A program made the translations under genes and the position numbers. 64,000 bases of DNA from positions 1 to 64,000 of the forward strand of contig JAGWUP010000003.1 of assembly GCA_028868375.1 (NCBI GenBank), given 5' to 3'. The notes under the pieces are model-generated. The model saw only the letters and a program-made list of their open reading frames with translations, had not been told where the DNA came from and searched no databases. The stretch comes from Elusimicrobiota bacterium. Its GTDB lineage: Bacteria; Elusimicrobiota; Elusimicrobia; UBA1565; UBA9628. Below are positions 1 through 8,946 of this stretch, piece by piece; positions within the stretch are counted from its first letter, which is position 1, and every line of letters starts with the position of its first letter.

Positions 1-17
1 AATAACATGGACACTCT

Positions 18-117
18 GGAGGCCCGAGCTTGAGACGATTTCAAGGCGCGAAGAGCGAGCATGCCGCTAGGCATGTAAGCGATGAGCAACGCGGAAATCG
101 GCCAAGCTCGGGCCTCC
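18..117. repeat. Nested palindromic repeat, copy A
   Basis: A 100-bp element bounded by perfect 15-bp inverted arms (18-32 GGAGGCCCGAGCTTG and 103-117 CAAGCTCGGGCCTCC). Inside lie a second inverted pair (GATTTC at 36-41, GAAATC at 94-99) and a central GCATGCC/GGCATG palindrome. The interior (GAGACGATTTC, GCGCGA, GAGCAACG, GAAATCGGC) closely matches the copy at 5670-5750 and more loosely those at 5556-5646 and 52804-52876. It sits just past the rpmF stop, so it may also end that transcript. It resembles a REP/MITE-type non-coding repeat; the function is unknown. Confidence 0.75.
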
Positions 118-141
118 CCGTAGGGCCGGGGCGCTTTTGGG

Positions 142-375
142 CTACTGGCTTTCGCCCTTCTGCTCTCCGCCCTCCGCCGCCTTCTTCTTGACCTTGGGGG
201 CGAGGACGATGCGGCCGTCATACCAGCCGCAGTGGGGGCAGACGGTATGCGGCGGCCGCAGCCTCTTGCATTCCGGGTTCGGGCAGGAGCTGCTCGAGAG
301 GGCGTCGAGCTTCCAGTTCTGGGAGCGCCGGCTGTCGCGGCGCGAGCGGGTGTGCTTGCGTTTCGGGTTAGGCAT
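142..375 (-). CDS. rpmF: 50S ribosomal protein L32
   Basis: A 77-residue basic protein beginning MPNPKRKHTRSRRDSRRS, the usual L32 N-terminus, with a four-cysteine zinc ribbon (CPNPEC then CPHCG) in the middle and an extended Lys/Glu-rich tail. It is a structural component of the large ribosomal subunit. The ATG lies behind an AGGAGAGG site and overlaps the end of the upstream yceD-like gene by 8 nt, so the two are translationally coupled; yceD-rpmF is a widespread pair. The fab/plsX genes that often follow rpmF would lie off the left edge, and only a repeat is visible there. Confidence 0.95.
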   Translation of the reverse strand: MPNPKRKHTRSRRDSRRSQNWKLDALSSSSCPNPECKRLRPPHTVCPHCGWYDGRIVLAPKVKKKAAEGGEQKGESQ

Positions 376-829
376 GTCCTCTCCTTGTCAGCGTCGGCGG
401 CCGCTTCGGCGGCGCCGGGCAACGGCAGTCGGTCTCGTTGCGATTGGCCCCGCAGCTTGGGCAGAGCCCCTTGCAATCGGCCCGGCAGTACGAACGAGTC
501 GGCACGGCCAAGAGCAGCGCCTGGCGCGTCTCCTCCAGAGCGTCGATCTCGGCTCCGGGGTCTTCGACCTCGGCCTCGATCGGCACGCCGTAGGAAGAGC
601 GCTGCCGCGCCAGGCAGCGGCAGCACTCCATCTCCCAACGACCGCTGGCTCGCCCGGAGATCCAGGCGCGGTCCTGCGACCAGCGCGCCCGCAGCGCCAC
701 CGAAACCGGACCGACCAGGCGCGCCTGCTCGACGAACGGATTCAGGCGCTCCGGCTCGATCGTCGCCTCCAGGACGAGCTCTCCCTTCTCCTTGAGGAGG
801 CCCAGAGGAACGCGCAGCGGATTTTCCAT
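368..829 (-). CDS. DUF177 / YceD family protein
   Basis: Matches the YceD (DUF177) family by context and by its C-terminal cysteine pattern: a CCRC motif in the middle, then CRADCKGLCPSCG and a final CRC, which form a probable zinc site. YceD proteins are linked to large-subunit rRNA/ribosome biogenesis in bacteria and plastids and are typically encoded just before rpmF, as here. An ATG at 829 (MENPLRV) was chosen; an in-frame TTG at 856 that overlaps the upstream glycosyltransferase stop is an alternative adding 9 residues. Length is about 153 residues, normal for the family. Confidence 0.85.
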   Translation of the reverse strand: MENPLRVPLGLLKEKGELVLEATIEPERLNPFVEQARLVGPVSVALRARWSQDRAWISGRASGRWEMECCRCLARQRSSYGVPIEAEVEDPGAEIDALEETRQALLLAVPTRSYCRADCKGLCPSCGANRNETDCRCPAPPKRPPTLTRRGHA

Positions 830-852
830 TCTAGCTTTTGCCGCCCGGCCGG

Positions 853-1806
853 TCAATCGAAGCCGACCGATTCGGCGACGAAGTAGGGCGGCTTGTCCTT
901 GATGTCGAAGTAGACCCGTATCAGGATTTCGGCCAGCAAGCCCAGCAGGATGAGCTGGAAGCCGACGAGGGCGAAAAAGATGGATATCTGGAAGAGGGGC
1001 TGGTCCTTGACGAAGACGCGGTCGTGGAACTTGCGATAGAGGGTGAAGCCCGCCGCCGCGCAGCCCAGGGCCATCATGGCGCAGCCGCCGCCGCCGAAGA
1101 GATAGATCGGCTTGCCCATGTACTCGTCCATGAACTTCACCGTCAGCAGGTCGAGCAGGACCTTGAAGGTGCGCATGATGCCGTACTTGGAGGCGCCCTT
1201 CGTGCGGGGGCGGTGGTTGACCGCAAGCTCGGCGATGCGCGCCCCCAAGAAGCCCGCGAAGGCCGGCACGAAGCGGTGCATCTCCCCGTAGAGGCGCAGG
1301 GGCTTAAGGTACTTGGCGCGGTAGAGCTTGAGGGTGCAGCCGTAGTCGTGCAGGCGCACGCCGGTGATGCGCGAGATGAGGGCGTTGGCCAGCATGGAGG
1401 GCAGGCGGCGGTTGAGGAAGGAGTCCTTGCGGTCCTTGCGCCAGCCGCTGACGACGTCGTAGCCCTCCCGGAGTTTCGCGATGAGCCGCGGCAGGTCCCG
1501 GGCGTCGTTCTGCATGTCGGCGTCCAGGCAGGCGATGAGCTCGCCCCGCGCGCGCTCGATTCCGGCGGAAAGGGCGGCGGTTTGGCCGACGTTGCGCCCC
1601 AGGCGCACGCCCTTAAAGCCCGGATGCTCGCGGCAGAGCGCCGCGATGGCGGCGTAGGAGCCGTCCGTGGAGCCGTCGTCGACCAGGACGACCTCGCTGG
1701 GCAGCTCGAGCTTCGCCAGGACGGCGCTTAATTCGGCGCCCAATTCCGGGAGGTTTTCCACCTCGTTGTAGACCGGAATCAAGATCGAGAGGACTGGGTC
1801 TTTCAC
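853..1806 (-). CDS. GT2 family polyprenyl-phosphate glycosyltransferase with two C-terminal TM helices
   Basis: A 317-residue family 2 glycosyltransferase. The N-terminal GT-A domain shows the nucleotide-sugar motifs DDGSTDGS (about 43-50) and DADMQND (about 95-101), followed by a conserved HDYGCTLKLYRA segment. Two hydrophobic helices occupy about residues 235-255 and 270-292. This arrangement is that of DPM1/ArnC/GtrB-like enzymes that move a sugar from a nucleotide donor to undecaprenyl phosphate on the inner membrane. The sugar cannot be read from sequence. The start is GTG at 1806; no Shine-Dalgarno is visible but an extended -10 box lies at 1816-1824, so the message is probably near-leaderless. 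It probably heads the yceD-rpmF operon. Confidence 0.88.
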   Translation of the reverse strand: MKDPVLSILIPVYNEVENLPELGAELSAVLAKLELPSEVVLVDDGSTDGSYAAIAALCREHPGFKGVRLGRNVGQTAALSAGIERARGELIACLDADMQNDARDLPRLIAKLREGYDVVSGWRKDRKDSFLNRRLPSMLANALISRITGVRLHDYGCTLKLYRAKYLKPLRLYGEMHRFVPAFAGFLGARIAELAVNHRPRTKGASKYGIMRTFKVLLDLLTVKFMDEYMGKPIYLFGGGGCAMMALGCAAAGFTLYRKFHDRVFVKDQPLFQISIFFALVGFQLILLGLLAEILIRVYFDIKDKPPYFVAESVGFD

Positions 1807-1815
1807 TGAGAAGCT

Positions 1816-1824
1816 ATTGTATCA
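1816..1824 (-). promoter_or_regulatory. Extended -10 promoter for the GT2 gene
   Basis: On the minus strand this reads TGATACAAT, an extended -10 (TGnTACAAT). The GTG start at 1806 lies 10 nt after it, leaving a leader of only a few nucleotides. Confidence 0.6.
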
Positions 1825-1897
1825 GTTCGCCGCCCCATTCGTCATTGGGCGGGGCCTGGAGCCACCGTTGAGGCTTCCCGCGACTGCGCCTGGCCAA

Positions 1898-2230
1898 TCA
1901 GGCGTTGGCTTCTTCCTGATGAGGCTCCAGATCCACGAGGAACTCGTGCGGCTCGCAACTGACGACTTCCCCCTCGCGCGTCCTGACCCGCGCGATGACC
2001 TCGTGTTCGCCGCAATCCCAGCAGGTCCAGTCGTACCACCAATGCCCCGCCGCCTGGCGGCAATGCCGCCAAGGCCCCTGGTCTATGGAGACGTCGACGC
2101 TTCTAGCCGCCTCCGGGGCGCTGATCCGCAGCGTGTAGTGCGCGCAGAAGATGCGCTCTCCTTGGCCGGGATAGTCGATCGACAACCTGGTCGGCGCCTT
2201 GCGAGCGAAGCGAGCGGGGCGAGCCCTCAT
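1898..2230 (-). CDS. Small unknown protein of a 'WWYDW' paralog family, copy 1
   Basis: A 110-residue protein of unknown function. It is clearly paralogous to the product at 23470-23802: both share a RLS(I/V)D(Y/F)P start, YTLR(I/L)SAP, VSID-G-WR-CRQA-G-WWYDW, GEH and EPH--(F/L)VDL. The alternation of short hydrophobic strands, with two tryptophan clusters and no charged catalytic pattern, suggests an Ig-like or E-set beta-sandwich; that fold is inferred. There is no signal peptide or TM helix, so it is probably cytoplasmic. The gene is divergent from a tandem universal stress protein across a 71-bp gap. The second paralog is next to Hsp20, which suggests a stress role. Confidence 0.7.
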   Translation of the reverse strand: MRARPARFARKAPTRLSIDYPGQGERIFCAHYTLRISAPEAARSVDVSIDQGPWRHCRQAAGHWWYDWTCWDCGEHEVIARVRTREGEVVSCEPHEFLVDLEPHQEEANA

Positions 2231-2301
2231 GCCTTAATTCTCCCGCAATGGAACGGCCTAGGCCCCTTCGTTGCGGCCTCCATGGCTGGAGGTCGCAAAT
2301 C

Positions 2302-3204
2302 ATGAACGTTTTTCCGCCGAAGATCATCGTCGTGGCTTTCGACTTCTCCAACCGTTCGATGCAGGCCTGGCGCTACGCCGGCGGCCTGGCCAGGCGTCTG
2401 AGGGCTTCCTTGCGCGTGATCTATGTCGCTCCCCTGACCTTCCTGCCCGAGGGGCCGCCCATCTTGCCGCTCAACCGCGCCGAGCGCCTGGCCTTGGCCG
2501 AGCGGCTGAGGCGCCGCTTGGGCGGGAAGGCAGAAGGGAGGGTCACCGAGGGAGACATCGTCGGCGGAATCCTCACGGAGGCCAGGGAGGCCGGCGCCGA
2601 TCTGATCGTGATGGCCACCTCAGGGCGCACCGGCTTGAGTCGCGCCGTCGTCGGCTCGATCACAGAGGCGGTCGCGCGTCTTTCTCCGATCCCGGTCTTG
2701 TCGCTGCGCCGCGCAGCCGCCTTGCCGCGCCGGGTTCTGGCCCCCGTCAACCTCAAGTCCTACTCGATGGCCGGCTATCACATGGCCGAGGCGGCGTCCA
2801 AGGCGCTTGGCGCGCGCTTGACCCTGTTGTACGTCAGGGAAGGGCGCGATGACAAGGCCGCATCGGTCCGCCTGAGCCTGGCGGCGGAGGCTTCCCGCAG
2901 CCTGCTTCATCTGCCGGTCAAGACCAAGTTGGTCGAGGGCCGTCCCGTGCCGGCGATCCTCAAGGAGGCCGCAGACCATGATCTGCTCGTCCTCGTGGCG
3001 CATCGCCGCGGAATCCTGCGCGACGGCCTGCTGGGCACGACCGCCGAGCAGGTGCTGCGCCGCTGCCCGGTCCCGGTGCTCTGCGTGCCGGCCCCCCAGC
3101 CCGCCCCACGCCGCTCGGCGGTCCGGCGGCACGGCGGCATGCCGCGTCAGCGCGCCGCCGCCTCGATCTGGCGCGAGCGCCCGCTCGTCCGCGTCAATAT
3201 GTAA
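2302..3204 (+). CDS. Tandem universal stress protein (two UspA domains)
   Basis: About 300 residues with two UspA alpha/beta domains. Domain 1 carries the ATP-binding signature ATSGRTGLSRAVVGS followed by PIPVLSL; domain 2 has a shorter LLGTTAEQVLRRCPVPVLCV version. A basic Arg-rich tail of about 35 residues follows. Usp proteins bind ATP or partners during starvation and oxidative stress in the cytoplasm. The ATG at 2302 (MNVFPPK) is preferred over upstream in-frame codons because GGAGGT lies 8 nt before it. The gene is divergent from the WWYDW protein and convergent with isocitrate dehydrogenase. Confidence 0.9.
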   Translation: MNVFPPKIIVVAFDFSNRSMQAWRYAGGLARRLRASLRVIYVAPLTFLPEGPPILPLNRAERLALAERLRRRLGGKAEGRVTEGDIVGGILTEAREAGADLIVMATSGRTGLSRAVVGSITEAVARLSPIPVLSLRRAAALPRRVLAPVNLKSYSMAGYHMAEAASKALGARLTLLYVREGRDDKAASVRLSLAAEASRSLLHLPVKTKLVEGRPVPAILKEAADHDLLVLVAHRRGILRDGLLGTTAEQVLRRCPVPVLCVPAPQPAPRRSAVRRHGGMPRQRAAASIWRERPLVRVNM

Positions 3205-3221
3205 GCCGGCGCAGCCGGCTT
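3203..3221. terminator. Stop-overlapping hairpin between convergent genes
   Basis: AAGCCGGC-GCA-GCCGGCTT, a perfect 8-bp stem with a 3-nt loop, begins inside the TAA stop of the Usp gene. It lies between the convergent usp and icd genes. Nearly the same hairpin occurs at 21336-21352 in the same setting. There is no U-tract, so termination is inferred. Confidence 0.5.
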
Positions 3222-3238
3222 GCGTCTAAGCGGATAGG

Positions 3239-4600
<1,362 letters not shown>

Positions 4601-4686
4601 GAGGCCTCCTTAATCTTCTTCCTTCTAATATATAAAAACTGGGCGCTTCCTCAAGGAGACCCGCCGAAGCGCTTCCTCGTTGAGGA

Positions 4687-5532
4687 TTAAGGGGCGCCGG
4701 CTTCCAGGAAGGCGCGCGCGTCGGCCTCGCCCAGTTGCGCCGCCTGCCGCGCCAATTCGGAGGAGAAGTCGAGCATGCGCCAGGACAGCGGGCGGGAGGG
4801 GCGCAGGCGCAGCAGGCGGGTTTGGGGGTCGCGGCGTCTTAATTCCGCCGCGCCCTCCTCGATCAAGCGCCAGCAGAGGAAGCGCCCGCGACGATCCAGC
4901 GCAGACCAGGGAGTCCAGGTGCGGCGCTCCAGCTCCCGCGGCAGGACCATCTCGATGACCAGAACGTCCGCGCAATGCCCCAAGGACGCCAGGGAGAAGG
5001 GCTCCCTGGAATTCACCCCGGCGTCCACGCAGAGCTCCTCGCGGCCGCGCAGCTTGAGGCGGACCGGCGGAAAAATCAGAGGGATGGCGCAGCTGGCCAG
5101 CACCTGCCGGACCAGGGGGCCGTCCCAGATTCCCCGCTTGGCGTCGAACTCGGCGTAGAGGCGGCGGTCTTGACCGCGGCTGGCGCTGGCCACGACCAGG
5201 CGGCAGCGCGAGCGCTGTCGGGCGCGCTCCTCGTCCTGGAGAAAATCGAACTTCTCGCAGAGCGGCCGCGCGCTAAAGAGAGAGGGCGGCCACAGGCGCG
5301 GGCTCGGGCGCAGCAGGCGATCGCAGTCAAGCCAGCGCCGGCGGGCCAGCGCCATCTCTCCCAGGGCGTAGGCCGAGCCGTTGATCGCTCCGGCCGAGAA
5401 GCCCAGGACCGCGTCGAAGGAAAGCCCCGCCTCCTCCAGGGCCAGCAGCGCCCCCGCTTGCCAGGCCCCCAGGCTGCCGCCTCCGGCCAGGACCAGGCCC
5501 GCGGGGCGGCGCAGGTTAAGGACCTGTGACAT
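4687..5532 (-). CDS. Patatin-like phospholipase
   Basis: A 281-residue patatin/RssA-type serine lipase. The oxyanion glycine stretch GGGSLG (about 18-23), the nucleophile motif GFSAG (about 44-48) and the catalytic aspartate in CVDAG (about 170) are all present, so the Ser-Asp dyad is intact. Such enzymes hydrolyse acyl esters of membrane lipids; the substrate here is unknown. The ATG at 5532 lies inside one arm of a 33-nt inverted repeat whose other arm abuts the upstream GT4 stop, so a read-through message could hide the start in a long stem. Confidence 0.87.
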   Translation of the reverse strand: MSQVLNLRRPAGLVLAGGGSLGAWQAGALLALEEAGLSFDAVLGFSAGAINGSAYALGEMALARRRWLDCDRLLRPSPRLWPPSLFSARPLCEKFDFLQDEERARQRSRCRLVVASASRGQDRRLYAEFDAKRGIWDGPLVRQVLASCAIPLIFPPVRLKLRGREELCVDAGVNSREPFSLASLGHCADVLVIEMVLPRELERRTWTPWSALDRRGRFLCWRLIEEGAAELRRRDPQTRLLRLRPSRPLSWRMLDFSSELARQAAQLGEADARAFLEAGAP

Positions 5533-5555
5533 AATTATATAGACGATTTGGCCGA

Positions 5556-5646
5556 GGCGATTTTGGAGCGAGCCAAGGAGTGAGGAGCGAGCATACCCGC
5601 AGCGGTATGCGAGCGACGAACGACGCAGGCGCAGCCCAAAATCGCC
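5556..5646 (+). repeat. Nested palindromic repeat, copy C
   Basis: Bounded by GGCGATTTTGG (5556-5566) and its complement CCAAAATCGCC (5636-5646), with a central GCATACC/GGTATGC palindrome and the family core GAGCGAGCAT...ATGCGAGCGAC. It is close to the reverse complement of 52804-52876. Confidence 0.75.
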
Positions 5647-5669
5647 CGGTGATCGGGCAGAGGCACGAT

Positions 5670-5750
5670 CTTCGCCGATTTCTTCGTTGCTCGTCGGTCA
5701 CATAGCGATCGCTATGCTCCCTCCTCGCGCCTCGAAATCGTCTCAAGCTC
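5670..5750 (-). repeat. Nested palindromic repeat, copy B
   Basis: On the minus strand it reads GAGCTTGAGACGATTTC, GCGCGAGGAG, a perfect central GCATAGCGATCGCTATG palindrome, then GAGCAACG and GAAATCGGC. It is nearly collinear with the copy at 18-117. Confidence 0.75.
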
Positions 5751-5787
5751 ATGCCTCCAAATTGTCTATATAATTATGTCACAGGTC

Positions 5788-6966
5788 CTAAGCATCTGTT
5801 TTCGGTCTCGCGGCCGTCAATTCCTCGTAGAGCCGCTCTTGCGCCTTGACCATTTCCCCGATGTCGAACTCCGGGCCGATCGAGGCCGCCGCCGCCTCGC
5901 CCAGCCGGCGGCGCAGGGCCTCATTGCCCAACAGCCGCAGCACCCCTTCGGAGAGTTTCGCCGCGTCGCGCGGCGGCGCGAGCAGTCCGTTGACGCCGTC
6001 TTGCACGACGTCGCGCACGCCGTCGACGGCGTAGCAGACGGGGGGCAGGCCGCTTTTCATCGCCTCGACCAAGGCTCGCGGCAGGCCTTCCCAGAGTGAG
6101 GTCAGCACGAAGACGTCGCAGAGCGTCAGCAGTTCGGCCACGTCGCGGCGCCAGCCGGCCAGGACGACTCGCCCGGACAGGCCCTTGGCCAGCAGGCGGG
6201 CTTCCAGCCGCGCGCGCAGGGGGCCGTCGCCGACAAAGAGGAACTCCGCCTCCGGGCAGGCCTCGGCGACTCGCTCGGCCATGGACAGGAAATCCTCGGG
6301 GTTTTTCTGCGGCTTGAGGTTGCCGACGCTGGCGACCACGAGTTTGTGCCGTCCCAAGCCCAGCTCCATCTTGCGCCGCGAGCGCGCCTCGAGCTTTGCG
6401 GGAAGCCCCGAGAGCTCGACGCCGGAGCGGATGAGGCGGTAGCGGCGCGGATCGCCCAGGCCCAGCTCCTTCGCCGTCTCCTGGTTGGCGCGGCTGACGA
6501 AGATCAGGGCGTCCGAGAGGCCGCCGCAGAAGCGCTCCAGGGAGACGGCCGCCGATTTCAGCGGCGCCCTTTGGCCCTCGTGGAAGCCGAAGCCGTGGCA
6601 GGTGTGGACGAGCACAGGCACCCCCGCCAAGCGCGCGGCCAGGCGCCCCAGGACTCCCGCCTTCGAGCTGTGGGTGTGGACGACGTCGGGGCGCTCGGCC
6701 AAGAACAGGTTCCAGAGGCCGAGCAGGGCCAAGAGGTCGCGGGCCGGGGAGACCTCGCGGACCAGGGCGGGCAGCCAGAGCAGGCGCGGCCCGCCGGAAA
6801 CCGCGGCCGCGGCGCAGGCTTCCTCGTCGAGCAATCCCCCCCGCCCGCAGATCAGCAGGGCCTGGAAGCGGCGGGGGTCAAGGTGCGTCCAGGTATAGAG
6901 GGTGTTGCGCTGGGCCCCGCCCAGGTCCAGCCGCGTGATGACGTGGGCGACCTTCAGCCTTCGCAC
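5788..6966 (-). CDS. GT4 family glycosyltransferase
   Basis: A 392-residue GT-B fold enzyme. The N-terminal Rossmann half has the glycine loop LDLGGAQRNTL and an HTHSSKAGVLGR motif; the C-terminal half carries VGNLKPQKNPEDFL, VGDGPLR and the donor-site motif SLWEGLPRALVEAMKSGLP (EX7E type). It belongs with retaining WaaG/CapM-like transferases that build lipopolysaccharide, capsule or exopolysaccharide at the cytoplasmic membrane face. The acceptor is unknown. The GTG start at 6966 has no Shine-Dalgarno site but lies 7 nt after a TAAGAT box, which suggests a leaderless message. Patatin follows on the same strand after the inverted-repeat element. Confidence 0.88.
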   Translation of the reverse strand: MRRLKVAHVITRLDLGGAQRNTLYTWTHLDPRRFQALLICGRGGLLDEEACAAAAVSGGPRLLWLPALVREVSPARDLLALLGLWNLFLAERPDVVHTHSSKAGVLGRLAARLAGVPVLVHTCHGFGFHEGQRAPLKSAAVSLERFCGGLSDALIFVSRANQETAKELGLGDPRRYRLIRSGVELSGLPAKLEARSRRKMELGLGRHKLVVASVGNLKPQKNPEDFLSMAERVAEACPEAEFLFVGDGPLRARLEARLLAKGLSGRVVLAGWRRDVAELLTLCDVFVLTSLWEGLPRALVEAMKSGLPPVCYAVDGVRDVVQDGVNGLLAPPRDAAKLSEGVLRLLGNEALRRRLGEAAAASIGPEFDIGEMVKAQERLYEELTAARPKTDA

Positions 6967-6972
6967 GTCCCC

Positions 6973-6978
6973 ATCTTA
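6973..6978 (-). promoter_or_regulatory. -10 box for the GT4 gene
   Basis: TAAGAT on the minus strand, 7 nt before the GTG start at 6966; consistent with a leaderless transcript. Confidence 0.45.
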
Positions 6979-6994
6979 TCTTTTCGCGTCCCGG

Positions 6995-8896
6995 CTAGCG
7001 ATCCGAATCGAAGTTCGAAGCCTCGTCTAGCAGGCGGGTGTAGCGCGCCACCGTCTTGTCGCCGCCGGTGGGAGTGTCGTCGAACAGTCGCGCCAGCTCC
7101 GAGGCGGGCAGGTGGTCGTGAAAGGTGAGCCGGCGCACCAGGGCCTTGCCTTCCGGGGTAAACAGGTAGGCCACCGGCCGGCCGTCGCGCCCGCCGGAGA
7201 TCTCGTGGTAGACCGCGGGGACGCCCTGCAGGGCCTGGTAGAGTCGCAGGGCGGCCTCTGTGTCCTGGGTGTAGGTCGGCGTCAGCTTGCCCCAGTCGAC
7301 GAAGACGATGCCGTATTTCTTGGTGCGCAATGCCGCCACCGCATGGCTGCCGGAACGCCCCGCCGCGGTATTCGGAGTGTTCACCGTGATCGCGGTGGCT
7401 TGCAAGTTTTCACCGATCCGCGCGGAGAGGTCCTCGGCCAGGGCCGCGGCGAACTGGGAGGAGCCGCTGCAGACGACGATAGGGTCCTGGGTATTGTTGA
7501 GGATGGCTGCCCGCACGCGCGCGTAGATTTGGCTTAAGTCCTCAAGGTCGGGCCGCCGATTGGTCGGGGCGTTGTACTGGGAGTTGTAGGAATGCTCGCT
7601 GAAGGCCTTGGTGAAGGCCGAGACGGTCGCCAGCACGTCGTCGATGCCGTGGAGCGGGAGCTTGGCGACGAAATCCTTCAAGGTCGGCGAGGCGTACAGG
7701 GTAGGGAGGAAGGAGGGATCCAGATAGCTGAAGGCGGGCAGGCGGGCGTTGAGAGCCGCGGAGTCCGCGGGCCCTCCCTTGGCGCGCGGCAGGGAGCGCG
7801 ACACCAGCACCGGCCGGCCGCTCACCGTTGGAATATGGGAGCCGCCGGGGCCGAAGGCGATGTTGGCGCTGATCATCACCTCGGAGAAGGGCTGCGCCGG
7901 CGCGCCGGGATAGGAGCGGCGGCCGGTGAGGCCTTGAAAAGCCAGGCGGATGTTGGGAGACAGCCGCGTCTCGATCCTGGCGGCCACGGCGCGCTGGCTG
8001 GGCACGAAGGGGCTGTGGCTGCGTCTTTGCTCGTAGCCCAGGCAGACGGAGAGGCCGCGGTTGGAGTAGAGCAGATGCGGGCGCAGGGTCGTGTCCGCGG
8101 GCCGCGCGATGAGCTGGACGCCCGTTGACAGTTTGGCGGAGCCGGAGCGCTGGCCGTACTCGAGATTGGCGGAGAGGCGCGGCAGGGGCGTCTGCTGGGG
8201 ATTGCTGAACATGTTGTCGGAAGCGCTTTGGTACTGGTAATCGGCGCTGGCCAGCACGTGGCGGCCGCCCCCCATATCCACTCTCAATGCGCCGCCGCCG
8301 TTGGCCTCTTGTATGTAGACCTGATTGTCATCTCTGCTGGAACCGGAATAGAACTGGTAGGAATCGACGGCGGCGAAGACGGCGGCCTTGACGCTGCGGC
8401 CCAGGGGGAATACCTTGCCCACGTCCAGATAACGGCTGAAGCTTTTCCAGTTTTGCGAGATGGTCTGCTTCGTCGGGGCATAGTTGGCGGGCGAGGCGGC
8501 GAGGCCGCCGGGATCCTCGACGCCCTTGCCGGAGTTGAGCTGGATCCTGGAGGCGTCCAGGATTCCCAGGAACTCGAATGGAGCCGTATGCCGCAGGGCG
8601 CTGCCCTCCAACTCCAGGGTCGCCCCGAAATAGGGCGAGCGCCGCAGGGTGGACATCGGCGCCGGAAAGCGTCCCGTCGGCGCCAACTCCCCCGCCCGCA
8701 GGGATGGGGTCAGTCGCAGCGAGCCCAAGCGGAAGGTCTTGGAGGCCTTGACCTGGACGGCCTCGTTGCCCAGCTTGACGGAGAAGGCGACGGGAGAGGT
8801 GGTGCTGGGTCGCGCGGAGTAGGGGGCCTCCGCCGCGACGGTCGCCATGGACGAGAGCAGCAGGGACGCCAGCAAACCTTCGATTCGTGCCATCAT
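6995..8896 (-). CDS. Predicted outer-membrane barrel fused to a transglutaminase-like domain
   Basis: A 633-residue exported protein of no family I recognise. After a signal peptide (about 1-23, ending VAAEA), residues of about 30-370 alternate polar and hydrophobic in short strands rich in Tyr, Arg and Gly, as in an outer-membrane beta-barrel. The last 160 residues are a separate soluble domain holding Cys476 (VVCSGSS), His518 (SGSHAVAAL) and Asp534 (FVDWG). This Cys-His-Asp order and spacing resembles the transglutaminase/papain-like fold; catalytic activity is inference. The ATG at 8896 follows a TATTCT box by 7 nt with no Shine-Dalgarno, so leaderless; in-frame codons up to 8923 are less likely. 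Confidence 0.65.
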   Translation of the reverse strand: MMARIEGLLASLLLSSMATVAAEAPYSARPSTTSPVAFSVKLGNEAVQVKASKTFRLGSLRLTPSLRAGELAPTGRFPAPMSTLRRSPYFGATLELEGSALRHTAPFEFLGILDASRIQLNSGKGVEDPGGLAASPANYAPTKQTISQNWKSFSRYLDVGKVFPLGRSVKAAVFAAVDSYQFYSGSSRDDNQVYIQEANGGGALRVDMGGGRHVLASADYQYQSASDNMFSNPQQTPLPRLSANLEYGQRSGSAKLSTGVQLIARPADTTLRPHLLYSNRGLSVCLGYEQRRSHSPFVPSQRAVAARIETRLSPNIRLAFQGLTGRRSYPGAPAQPFSEVMISANIAFGPGGSHIPTVSGRPVLVSRSLPRAKGGPADSAALNARLPAFSYLDPSFLPTLYASPTLKDFVAKLPLHGIDDVLATVSAFTKAFSEHSYNSQYNAPTNRRPDLEDLSQIYARVRAAILNNTQDPIVVCSGSSQFAAALAEDLSARIGENLQATAITVNTPNTAAGRSGSHAVAALRTKKYGIVFVDWGKLTPTYTQDTEAALRLYQALQGVPAVYHEISGGRDGRPVAYLFTPEGKALVRRLTFHDHLPASELARLFDDTPTGGDKTVARYTRLLDEASNFDSDR

Positions 8897-8902
8897 GCCC
8901 AA

Positions 8903-8908
8903 AGAATA
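8903..8908 (-). promoter_or_regulatory. -10 box for the barrel gene
   Basis: TATTCT on the minus strand, 7 nt before the ATG at 8896. Confidence 0.4.
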
Positions 8909-8946
8909 GCCGGCGGCGCCCACGCCGGCTGGGCCGAAGGTCCCAG

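Larger units (their letters stand above)
5519..5789. repeat. 271-bp element with 33-nt inverted arms around two palindromic repeats
   Basis: Arms at 5519-5551 and 5757-5789 are inverted copies with one mismatch in 33 nt. The left arm includes the patatin start region (codons for MSQV plus a TATATAATT just upstream). The right arm ends in the stop codon of the upstream GT4 gene and recreates ATGTCACAGGTCC on the plus strand. Two copies of the dispersed palindromic repeat lie between them in opposite orientation (5556-5646 and 5670-5750). No convincing ORF is enclosed. Confidence 0.85.
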
